Positions 45,121 to 56,315 of a stretch of DNA of 64,000 nucleotides are shown piece after piece. This DNA is from Scedosporium boydii. Taxonomy: Eukaryota; Ascomycota; Sordariomycetes; Microascales; Microascaceae. Position 1 is the stretch's first letter. Each line of letters begins with the position of its first letter. A model generated the notes under the pieces. That model was not told the origin of the DNA. It did no database searches and saw nothing but the letters and a program-made list of their open reading frames with translations. The position numbers were made by a program, and so were the translations under genes. The DNA lies in NCBI GenBank assembly GCA_002221725.1, contig NJFT01000025.1, forward strand, positions 186,001 through 250,000, in the 5' to 3' direction.

Positions 45121-46063
45121 AGGATGGGAGGAATAAATATATAATGCTAGATCTTCTGGAAGGAGAAGGGAACCGGCCGAAAGAAAAGAAGGGGGAGGGT
45201 TTGGCGGTGGTTACTGGGTTTTCTTACATTTACCTCTGGCTCGCTTCTTTCATGAGTCAGTACGGCGTGTATTATAGGATGTAGAACATTTATGAAGCTT
45301 ATAATTCGGATCCTTGGAACCTCCTTAGACTCACAGTCAGTCTTGGTCGAAGAAATATCCGGGGGAACAGCCAGATATGATCTCCTTCGTCTCCAAACCG
45401 CCCAGCCAAGTCCAACAACTTCCCTCGAGGTAGATTCTACCGTCATCATCGTCAATTCTTCACATCACAATCAGCAAGCCAAGGATACCTGGGTATCTAT
45501 GCTATCTCTATTCAGGTTAAAATAAGTAAAAGGTTAAGTAGCCTCCAACTATGTCTCCTTTCCACAAACTTCTAAAAATAAAAATAAAAAAGAAAAATAA
45601 AAAAGAAAAAAGGAACAAACTGAAGCAAGCCGACAACATATGCAGCAAAGCTAGCCATGCCCGAAATCATCCGAATGAATGCCTCCAAGAAAAGAGCTGA
45701 AGGAAAAAAAAAAAAAAACGCCTAAATACCTGTGCACAAGCTGAGAAAGAAGAAGATAGAGGAGAGATGGCCAAGAGCAAGTAGACCGGATGGCGGATAA
45801 AATTCGAACTCCCTCATATCCACGACCGCGAACCTTAAAACCACACGATGAGCAAAAGTGCGAGGAATCAGACAAAAACAGGATGATATTCCGAGAAAGC
45901 CCTTGGGGGAAGGGAGACGCCCTATGTAACGTGATAAACTGGATATGCATGAGAAACCGAGAAAACAAATGTGTTCCCTAACCCTAGAATAACTCGAACG
46001 AATCCTTGCAAGCGCATGCGTCAGGCAAGAAAAAAGGCCAATAAAACACACCCAGGTCACGTC
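45121..46063. other. convergent 3' flanks of dpm2 and the BCAS3-like gene
   Basis: No gene seen. An A-rich tract with AAAAATAAAA units lies at about 45578-45620, and a run of fourteen or so A bases near 45705. Confidence 0.6.
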
Positions 46064-49000
46064 TCAAACCCGCTGGTCAGCAAAATCCAGCACCTCACAA
46101 TCATCCTCAAAGAACCCATCATCTTCGTGTTCGGCATGACGAGCTCCGCGGCGTCGTCGCGTCGTCACGACAATCTGCTCCTCATTGGCGCCCACCTGCA
46201 GCACTCTTTCCATAGCGGAGGCTGGGAGAGCGCGATGGTCGTCGGTGAGAACGAGGGACTCGTCGATGTTATCCGGCAAGCCTAGGTCGAGTTTCGTCGC
46301 GGTGATGCTCTGGCCAAAGGCCCAGGGGTCCGAGTTGAGCGCACCCAACCCATTGCCGCCGGCTGCAAAAGAAATCTTCCCCTTCTTCTTTTCCTTCTTC
46401 TTCTTTTGTGGCAGTGAGGCGGAGTCATCTAGAGACAAATCTGCTAGAAGATTTATATCCATGGTGGTGGGTCCGTTCCGTTCATCGTACGCATACAACG
46501 AGACCCGTCTATCCGTGTGGAACGGCTGATAGGGAGCGCTCGATTCGATCTCAGCCTGAGGAATTGCGGACTCCGTTCCGACACCAGGCTCCACGATGCG
46601 AGGCCGAGCATCCAGTGTCACGGTGTTGCCAGCATCCATATCTCGATCGGAGAGATACATCTCATCATCCCCGTTGATAAAGTGTCTCACCGTCTCGGCG
46701 AGAACATTCTCGGGGATTCCTGGCACGTTAAAGTCGCGATACATTCCTCCCCGAGAGGGCCTGTTTGAATTCTTGCGCAACTTGGAAGGGAACATGCGAA
46801 CGACGCCGGCGGCCGAAGCGAACAGGATCCCACCGTGCTTCCTCCGGGCAATCCACGCCACACAACCAAGTGCGGGCAGGACGTGGCTAGGTGGGAGAGT
46901 CACGCGATTCTCACCTGTCTGTCTCAGCTGATTGATCGCATTCCCAGTCTTGCCCAGCGAGTTGCTGATAGTAGCGGCAATCGCCCTTCCACCTAGACTC
47001 GCGGAATCGACAATGTTGGAGCCGGTGAAGCCCGCCGAGTTCGCGCTGCTCCTTCGCGGACGACTCATCAGGGGCCGGGCAGCTCCCAGCGCAGCACCAA
47101 GGGCGCTAGACGCGATCGAGACGGCCGAGCTAGGGGTTTCGGACGAAGTCGCAGCACTCTCTGGTAGATCCCGTCGCCGACGAGGCGGGGGCCAGGTAAA
47201 AGCACTCGAGGGCATGTCGAGGAGATGAATAGTACCGCGTTCTGTCACCATGGCAATCCGCTCGCCGTTCGGCTTCGTCCAGGCAACATCAACGATTCGG
47301 GCAACCGTCATCCGCGAGAATTGCGCGATTTGCATCACCCTCGGGCCACCACCGCTTGGCGCAGCTAGGACTTGTTGCTGGAGCGGGGACGACTTGGTGT
47401 ACTGGACCCTTGACAAGTCCCACACCGTTTGCACATCTCCCTTGCTGCTCACGGTGAAGAGAGACATTCCGGCTGGCGAAAAGGAAAGGAAGCTACATCC
47501 GAACGGTGCGGCGAACGTAGCGACCGGGTGGATGGAAGATGAGCCGCCAAGGGTTTCGATATCGGCAACGGAAACGACGCCGGGATCCTTGGTGACAGGC
47601 TGGCTTGTAGTTCCGTGAGTAGGAGGAAATTGGGTGGCATCTTGCCTTGGCGGGTAAGGGGTGGACCACGGTGGAAGCGGGGCCGGAGGGGATCGCGCCG
47701 CAATCTGCGGCTGGTTGGGCGACTTATTCCAGTACGCATTCCAAGCCTGTTTCCCTTGCTGGCCCACCCACTTTGCTCCTTGAATGATGTCCTGGGTCGT
47801 TTCTCGCATCAGTTTATTCATGATGCCCTCGGAGATTGGAAGGTCGGTAGCCAAGTTGGGTGTCGGAATTGGCGGGGCGGTGATATTAGCAACGCCGGGC
47901 GCCTTGCCGATTAAGGGGACAGGTACATGGGCTCGCAGAGAAATCTGAGATGATTGCGTCGGAGGACAGTACGCAAGCCACCGGCCGTTCAAGGCCAGGA
48001 TGGGCGTGTTCGGCATCGTTTGCCGGGGCGGGGCGGGCGAGAGACGAGACCGATCCTTTTCCTCATTCGCGTCGGATTTTAGACCGCGCTGGATGCTCGT
48101 CCAGAATTTCGCAGCGCAGCCAAAGCCAATGCTGCTCCCTGGACCGGGCGGAAGCTGACGATACAGCCAGCATTCTCCAGTAAGACCTGACGAAACAACA
48201 ATCGTATTGGCATCGGCTCGGATGTGGAAGTTGCCCGTGGGCGGAGGAGGTGAGAACATGTGACTCGTGATGGCCACGGATGACTCGATAGGCACCTGGG
48301 AGGCCTGGAGAAGTACATCCACGCGGCGGCTTGTTCTCAACGAATAGACCTCCACGGACGTCTGATAGTATTCGATTAGTTGATTCGGCCCTCGCACAAC
48401 AGCGGCATCTACTCGAGGGCTTCCAGGGGCGCTAGACCTGGCGCCACCAATGCCGGCCATGGGTGCACCTTGTGCGTCTTGCTCAGCGGAAGCCGTGGGC
48501 AGAACTGGCCCATGGACGACGACAGCAACGAGAGGGTACACATCGGGTTCATCGGCGTCGGCGGGGGATATCCAAGGCAAGATCTTTGCATTGTACACCC
48601 CACCTCGCAATCCTTTCAGACTTGCAACCGGATCCAGGCCTCTCTTCGACACAGCGTACACTTCCAGACCACCCTCATACCCAGCGACAATGACACTATC
48701 GGAACCGGGCGTCGGGTCAGGATATCGACGGGGCAAAGTATCGAAAGCAAAATGGTAGCCTCTCTCACCAGCCTTGAGGCCACTATTCGACGCAATATCA
48801 AGATCTAGATCAGGCACTCCATAGAAGTGCGGCTGGGCTTGATGGGGGAGCGGGGGTAGGGAGGGCACGCGAGCGTGGGAAAATTGAGATGAAATGGAGC
48901 TACGGCGGTAGGAGGGCGCCGTCGGGTGGCCACGCATATCAGTAGGTCCGTCGAACTGCATGCTGAGGGGCCTTCGTGAACCACTCCGAACAGACGGAGA

Positions 49001-49660
49001 TGGAGACGGCGCGGGTTGTGGACTCATATACGCCCGTGGGGAGGCCCAGTTGGAGTGAAGGCGAGTCGAGTCCTCGTAGGACGACGGCTGTGTCGGTGGT
49101 GATTCTCCCATTAGGCCGACGAGATTTCCGGGAGAGCTAGAGAAAGCTCCACGCATCCAGTCGGTGCTAGGTGCAGTGCTAGCTGAAACAGAGGTTGTAG
49201 ACAGTGCATCTAGAGATGGAGATGGGGCTGTCGTAATGAGGCTGGCATTATTAGAGGTAGGCACGACGGTCGGCTTGACGGCGGGCGACTGCACGAGAGG
49301 AGACGAATTACTGGACGAAGAGCTCTTGCTAGAAGCAGGACCGTTCCTACTCAATCCGAGTGTTAGTTGCGAAGCTCACATAAGGGGTCGGTGTATGACG
49401 GTCGAACAAAGGAATAATCCAAGGACTGGGAAGGTTGGGAAGTAACGAAAGACTTGGAAGCCAGAGTGGGCCAGTGATTTGGGACGTACATCGACTTGTT
49501 GCTGGCCAACTGCTTCGCAACCGCCGCGGCAACACCGCCATCTCTCGCATGCTTTCCTTTCTTCGGGCCTAGTAACTCAGAAGTGTTAGAGAGAGCTACT
49601 TAATCCTCCTTCGAGTAGCCTAGCGGTACCGGCAGGGGGTGACGAGGACGTACCGGGCAT
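46064..49660 (-). CDS. BCAS3-like WD-repeat protein
   Basis: BCAS3 proteins carry PROPPIN-like WD repeats and in animals act at phagophores with PHAF1; the fungal relatives are poorly studied. Three exons are inferred: 49654-49660 (ATG CCC G), 49490-49568 and 46064-49346, giving 1122 residues. The introns are 49569-49653 (GTACGT..ACTAG) and 49347-49489 (GTACGT..GAGTAG). The new N-terminus reads MPGPKKGKHARDGGVAAAVA; the longest single frame, which starts MSRNGPASS, misses it. After a Ser/Pro-rich region come GSDSVIVAGYEGGLEVYAVS, FSPAGMSLFTVSSKGDVQTVWDLSRV, RIVDVAWTKPNGERIAMVTERGTIHLLDMP and LGCVAWIARRKHGGILFASAAG, a series of propeller blades. A Lys-rich KKKKEKKKGK stretch lies near the C-terminus. 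The family is likely; the exact function is inferred. Confidence 0.72.
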
Positions 49661-50116
49661 TCAGAGAGCTTTCAGGCGGTCGCACGCAGTCGCCTGCGCG
49701 TAGAATGAGAAAGAGGAGAGTTACACTCCAGCTCTCGCTTCCCGAATAGCTCGGGCGCTTCAGGGCCGGGTATCGTCCTGGTCGTGTCCAGAGGAAATCG
49801 GATAAACGTCCGGATCTAGCCGCAGCTACACGACTCCGCTCTCGACGTGTTCGATATGAGGCGGGGATTATAGAAAAGAGTGAATGAAACTCAGGTTGGG
49901 TTGTCTGCAGCGAAGATGAGTGCAACAAGGGGCGCAACTCAGTAGTGCAGAAGGCGCAGGCAGAAGGTAGTTGAAGTCTTGATCGTGTCGTGGCAAGAGA
50001 GATCGGTCGGGGTAGAGTATAGATGACTATGTACGGCGAGCGAATTTCGGCGGGGGACGGAAACAAAAGGAAGGAGGAGCGATCTCTTTGATGGGCACAG
50101 CCTGAAGAAAGAGATG

Positions 50117-50142
50117 AAAAAAAAAAAAAAAAAAAAAAAAAA
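50117..50142. repeat. poly-A tract, 26 bases
   Basis: Uninterrupted run of A on the plus strand (poly-T for the minus-strand gene downstream), ~460 bases upstream of the BCAS3-like start. Confidence 0.95.
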
Positions 50143-51079
50143 CAAGTCTATAGAGCTAAGCTGAAGCACAAATATTATATCGATATAGACGAAAGAGAAA
50201 TAAAAACACAAGAACACTATAGTTGATTCTAGAAAGTTTAATCTTTGGTCGCGTTGGTGATTCGGGTGGGAATGGAGGATTCTAGGCGGGAGCTAGTCGG
50301 AAGTAAGTGGTCAAGAGAGCAAGCCTTGGTACTTGTAATCCGATGATGGATGCCAGTGTGAGCTGGAGAACAAAGGGGGCGTGAGGGGGCCTAGGCGAAT
50401 GAGGGAGATTCAGGTCGGCGGGGGGTAGACCGAGTCTTGAGTCAAGCTTGGTTGAGACCTCAAGGCGGGGCAGAAGTTGTGTACGAAGTACGTTGTGTAC
50501 TCATACACTTTGTGTCCGCGAGTTACCTTGTAATACTCTCTCTGAGTCCGTCCGACGGGAGGAACGCGTCTGGTGCTGGAGTCCCGAGGGCGGTTGACGC
50601 TGATGGTGGATGAGACATTGGCGAGGGAACGAACAAGGTTGAGATGGGTCGTCAGCTGTCATCGGTCATCTCTTGGCTTGCGAATGTATTCTCGAAGTAT
50701 CTTTCAGGGTTTCCTGAGGCAGAAGGCACATAAGGCAACCTCGTCGTGGGTACCTACTTCTTAGGTGTGTGGAATGCTCCACCACTTCCACAGCTCAGCT
50801 TTTGGGCGTTTATGCCCTGGTATTTCACTCTATCCCCCTATGCTGGGAACTGGCGGACATCAATTGATCGTCATTGACCACTCGGGTAAACTTGTACCTC
50901 GCCGTACTTTGCACCGAGCGAGCACCGCATTTCCCAATATTGCAAGCCAAAGTGTTACAGCTTTGTACCTGCAAGTGGTATCTCAACAGGGGCGGGTACC
51001 TGGAGAGGGACATGAATGTTGCAAAGATGAGGGGTTTGAGGAATTCAGGCTTAGCCCATTGCGTCGTGTTGGGGCAAAC

Positions 51080-51142
51080 GGGGGTTTGCTCGGCAAGGGC
51101 GGGGGTTTGCTCGGCAAGGGCGGGGGTTTGCTCGGCAAGGGC
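51080..51142. repeat. 21-bp tandem repeat, 3 units
   Basis: Three near-perfect copies of a unit GGGGGTTTGCTCGGCAAGGGC. The length is a multiple of three and is free of stops in several frames. Confidence 0.93.
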
Positions 51143-53549
51143 GGGGTATCAACCTCGAGATGCTATTTTAGTGCTGGCGCATATTAATACAACCAGTGTA
51201 CAAACGCCATTATGGAGCCGATTCATTGATCGAATCAATCAACACAGAGGAAAGGGCAGCGTGGATGAGGGGAGGCGTTCTCAGAGCAGGGTATAGACAG
51301 ATTGATGTATTGATGACCACGGCGACTCAAATCTTGAGATTGAGAGGAGAAAGCCAAAGTGACGTGCACTAATTGTTGAGAGCGATAGGTTGGTGCCAAC
51401 CTCAATAACACCAAGACAACTTGAACTACTTGACGTCAACATTTCGTATAGTATCCATTGATCTAATGTGTTGATAAGATCAACGGCTTACAAGTAAAGT
51501 GTGGCCAGCTGAGGGGTCCTCTCATCTCCTACGCCGCTTCCTCTTTTGCGTATCAGCGTGCATCACGGGTATGCCTAGCAAGATGGAAAGCACATTCGCA
51601 CATTGAAGTCTTGATTACAATTGATTTGATGCCTCTCCCCGATGTTCCTGAGTAAATTGACCGTCCACGAAGTAGTTTAGACCTGGACGTTTCTTCCTTG
51701 TACTACATACGGTTGGAGACCATGACACATTGAAATACGCCTCATCCATCATCGCAAGCTACACCGAGTGATTCATTTATTCTCTCTCTCGTCGACTAAT
51801 TACACCCGCTGCAGGCGCAAAGAGGGTGGTGCTCTGGGGCCCTAGACCACACAAATTACCCTCCACGGCAGATCGCCTTTTCCAACATCCACATCACCGA
51901 GTCACCGAAAACCCATATCCAGCCATCTTTCTCCCATCAGCCCTCTCATTCCTTCATTCCATTCTAGTTTAATACGGACGATTCCGAGTCACGTCACCAA
52001 TCCCCTCGACCCCCATGAATTAACATCCATTCCTCGACAAAGCCTCCAAAAACCGACTGACTAGGAGGCCATACAAGTCCGCACCGAGTCAGAGTCGCCA
52101 CACACCTATCCTATCCTATCCGATCTTATCCTCTCCCACCCCTCATTTGCCCCCCGCACATATCCCACCCATCTCCTCTGTAAGTTTTACGACAAGAAGG
52201 AGACAACCGTTTAATATCGAAGTCCCCCAGAACAAGAAATGTGCACCTGACCGGGAGGGTGTGGGGAACGACACATCGGGACTTGTCCAAGTGCGACTCA
52301 CAACGGACCCTTTCTCACCCAAGTCAAGGTGGGCTAAGATTAGCCTTTCCTTCCAAAAGGGAGGGCATGACCAAAGTTGAAGGCGTGTGGGTGTGTCAGA
52401 GCCAGCCACAGCCAGGCGAGCGAAATGCTGTCGGCCGGCTTTTTCAGGGTCTTGATCTTCCCTTCTCGTCATTCATTTTGATGCGTCCGTACTAAATAGG
52501 AGGTTTGGAAGAGCTTAGATTGGTGTGAACAATGCAAGGTCCCCTCCCTCCCCTTTCTCCTCCGCGCTCCGAGCCAGGACCTCCCTCCACCAGAGGCGTT
52601 AAGATGTCCACACCGCCTGGCAGGTAGCCAAGCGCTCGGGCTTTTATCTTGAAGTGAGCTGTTCTCGATTGCAATCTACGCTCTGTTGTGGATATTAGTT
52701 CACCTTATCGATACCAATAACTCGTGAAGAAGATCCCAATTAGAAGACTATCAGAATTCTAGGCTAGGTCTTACTAGTTTCCTCATCGTCTAGTTTCAGG
52801 AGAATGTCTGTGAAGTATTAAGGGCTATCTATTAACGATAATCCCATATCTCCCCTGCGCTCCCCTAGACTGGGATTTACTGCCCATCCGTTATCAGCCG
52901 ATCCTGTATCCCAGACCACGGCAAACTCCCACAGAGAAAAAGAAAGGAAAAACTGGGGATTCGGCATGAACAAGACTGAGCGAATGACGGAATACATTCC
53001 CAGCATCCCGGGCCACTACGTCACCGTCCGTTGAACTCGGCCGCGAATAACCACCAGCCATCAAGATCCACCCATTCTTTTGGTCCCTGGGTGTCTCTGC
53101 CTTTATTTTCCGAAGAGCGGATTAGCATTGATCCTGGTTTAGTATCAATCTTGCAAATCTTGCACCCCACACACCATCGCATCAGAAAGAAAGGATTCCC
53201 TTGACTTCGACGCGAGCGAGGATTGTTCCTGCGTTGATGCAAAGGTAAGCAAGTAAATGCAAAAACCCTCACGGCCAGACTCGCGTCAGCGGTCCTCTAG
53301 CACAATTAGCAGCTCTCATCCACCTCGTGAGGCAGACGATGTCAAGATGCAAAACAACAACATCCGAAAGCCACCAACTTGAATATCAGGAAAATAGTCT
53401 TGGTATCTGATCCTCATACCACCCACTTGCGCGCCATGCCATCCCCCATTTGGTGAAATATATACTGTACATTTGTTAAAAGAAAAAAGAGGAAAAAAAA
53501 AAAAAAAACACAATTCGATTCCTTCCTCACCAACAGCGAGCCTTCTTCT

Positions 53550-56315
53550 TCACTTCTTCACTCCCCTCGCACTCACTTCTCCCTTCTCGCCAATATTAAG
53601 CCGCACGCGACAATCCGGACAATACCACTTCGTAGTCCTCGCCGGTATCTCCGCAAGATCGACGCACTCAAGATGGAACCACTCCCCCTTGCAATTCTAT
53701 TGAAGAAATCAACCATGTCAGCCTCGAACTCATAAACCAAATAGAATCATATAGGGGGCCCAAAAAAAGGAAAGAAAAATAAAACTTACATCCGTGTTAT
53801 CGCACTGAATCATCGTCCCAAAGCTCACCCCATTACACCGACAATACCTCGGCTCATCCGGATCAATAGGATTCCCCTCATCATCCACCTCCTCCATCTC
53901 CGTCTCCGCCTGCTGCTGCCCCTTCTCCTTCTTCACCGCCGTCGTCGCCCGGGCCTTCTTCCGCGGCGCCGCCTTCCTCTTACCCACGGCGCTGTTACCG
54001 CCTGAGTTCGTAGTCGTGACGACGCCCGGGGCAGGCCTCCGGGCCCTCTTACCTAACTGTCGCTGCTGCTGTTGATGATGTTGATGGTCCGGCGCCGGCG
54101 TGTTCCGCGCCGTGCTCGACCTCCGAGGCCGATCGGCCGCTAGCGACGGGGGCGGCTCTTGACTCGCCCCTTTTCCTCGCGAGGTTGGTCGGCGGCCATC
54201 GGGGGCGGGCGTGGGCCCACGCGAGACGCTAGCCCGCGCGGGGACGCTCGGCTGTCTCGATGACTGCCGCTTCTGCTGTGGATGCTCCTCTTGCAGCTGA
54301 TGTTCCTGTTGTTGTGAGGGTGGTTGTTGTTGTTGCTGCTGCTGCTGCTGGGCTAGTTGCACTTGCTGCTGGCTCTGCTTCTTCGCAGTATCCTGCCGCG
54401 TCTCTCTCCGAGGGAGTTCTCGAACAGGCGGAAGGATAGGCGTGGCTGATTTACGACGCTCCAATGCCGGAGGATGAACAGGTGTTTCCGCGGGCGGCTT
54501 CGTCGGCACCGTAGTAACAACGGTAGCCGTACCGTGACCGACCGCAGGAACTGCCGCGAATGCGGGGGGAGAAGTTGACATTTTAGTAGCAGAGGCGTCG
54601 GATGATTGACGCGGAATAGGAATTGGAACCGGGGTGGTGGATTGAGCGAGGATGATCGGAGGCGGTATCGGCGTGAGGCTTCTAGCCTGAGCACCCATGT
54701 GAGGAGTAAGTTGGGGAGGGGGCACGGGTGTTTCTGTCTTCAGTCTCTTGGCGGGGGCTGGTGTTTCCGAGCCGGCGGCTTCATCTGGCTTCTCTGCCTC
54801 AGCATCGGCACCGTTATCTCGCTTCCTCTTGTAGCCCGTCCGAGTCTTGGCCCTACTACTCCTGCCACTACCACCACCACCACCAGCAGCTTCCGCCGAA
54901 GATTCGGCGTTTGGCGTGTTCAGGCCAGGTCCACCGCCGGCAATAAGTCGTCTCGCTGTCTCAGCAAATTTCCTTTCGGCCTCTTCAGCCTCTTCCACGG
55001 CAAGCTTGGCCATAGCCTCCCTCTTCAGCTTCTTCGCCTCGTTAAGCTTCATGCCTTTGTTACTAACCGGCAAATCCTCTTCCAGGGCGTCGACGCTGAT
55101 GGCACCCTCGGGGAGGACCTTCGACCCGGACTCTCCCGTAATAGGAACGGGGAGAGCAGACTCGAACGGAATACCCTGCTCCTCCGCCTTCTTCTTCGCC
55201 TCCCGATATGCTTCGGGGCCTCTGCCGAGGGTCTTGAGCTCTCTGGCTATCATCGTATCGCTGGGGTTCCACACGGCGTTCTTCTTCATGCGCTTCCTAA
55301 GCCTGGCAAGTTCGTACGGAGTCAGCTGCAACCATGGTGCTTCCGTGCTTCCCGGGGGGGCGTTTTCTGGCGGCGGCTGTAGGACAATAGGCCCCGTCGC
55401 CGTCGCCGCCGCACCCGCCGCCGTTGCTGCTCCAGGTGCTGCTCCTCCTGGTAGGTTCACAGTCACGGGCTTTGGGGGCCGCGCGGTAGGTGGCAGCTTG
55501 GGTACTTTGGGAGTAGCGGGGGCCGTCTTTTGGGTCTTATTGATCAACTTAATCCGCGCAGGGATACCAGGCGTTCCTCGAGACGAGGGCCGCTTAGAAG
55601 GACTCTCCGGCTCCTCGCCCGAGGACGAGGAGTCGCTATCATCACTGTAGGCATTAAAGTCCAGCTCGTAAGGGGCTAGTACCTCTCCGGGAACAATGAT
55701 CCGGGGGACTCTCTGGCGGCGAACGCGTTGGCCGTCTTCCGTCGTGCGAACCGCCGCCTTAGGGGTACGCGACATGTGTGGCGACTTGGCCGACATGACG
55801 GGGCTCTTCTGCTGTTCCTCGGCGGTAGGGAAGTTCTCTAGCATATCCTGTAGCTTGGACAGTATAGTCTTGGCACGGTTGTAGTGCCTATTGACGTTGT
55901 CCGCCATGCGCAACGCTTCGGCATGGCTGTACATGCGCGAGGTCACCGCCCGCGACAGGCTCTTCGAGATGTCGGCTCGGAGCTCGACAGGGGAGGGTCG
56001 CGTATCGGATGGGAGAGTGGGTAACTGGCCCCACGTTGTCGTGAGCTCGTTGGCTTTGGCAGAAGCGTCAACGTAGACCTCATCGAGCTTGCCGATGAGG
56101 GCCAGGGAGCGGATTACGTCGGAGGGAAGGTGCTCGGTAAAGTCGAGGAAGTCGGTTACGGTGGCTTGGGCGTCCGGGTCGGCGCGTATTTCCATCGAGT
56201 CGATGGTTCTGTTGAGGGCCCCGAGGGTCTTTCCGATCGTCTGGTCCATGGTCGATTTATCTCGGGGCGAAATGGCCTCGTCGGGCATGATCACGGCGGT
56301 TGCTTCGTTGGTCAT
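53550..56315 (-). CDS. ING-family PHD-finger histone reader
   Basis: ING proteins link H3K4me3 reading to histone acetyltransferase or deacetylase complexes (Yng1, Yng2 and Pho23 in yeast). Two exons, 53790-56315 and 53550-53696, encode 890 residues. The 93-nt intron (GTAAGT..AATAG) splits the PHD finger, joining MIQCDNTD to NCKGEWFHLECVDL. Without it the finger is truncated. The N-terminal ING domain (about residues 25-190) has DFLDFTEHLPSDVIRSLALI and the helical HAEALRMADNVNRHYNRAK. The C-terminal PHD has PRYCRCNGVSFGTMIQCD and TKWYCPDCRVRL with all zinc ligands in place. Between them lie ~600 residues of low complexity, including a glutamine run (CAG/CTG repeat near 54320-54350). Its size suggests a Pho23-like member, but I cannot separate Yng1, Yng2 and Pho23 by eye. 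Confidence 0.9.

Larger units (their letters stand above)
49661..53549. other. 3.9-kb intergenic region, no gene seen
   Basis: This is the upstream region of the BCAS3-like gene and the 3' flank of the ING/PHD gene. It includes a 26-base poly-A tract (50117-50142), one GTACGAAGTAC copy at 50481, the 21-bp triplicate at 51080-51142, and TATCC tandems near 52105-52135. Open frames around 50.7-51.3 kb owe their length to the 21-bp repeat, which keeps every frame open. Confidence 0.55.

Noticed and set aside
54606..55650. two plus-strand frames of ~260 codons
   Set aside because: Antisense of the ING protein linker, open because of GC-rich low complexity.
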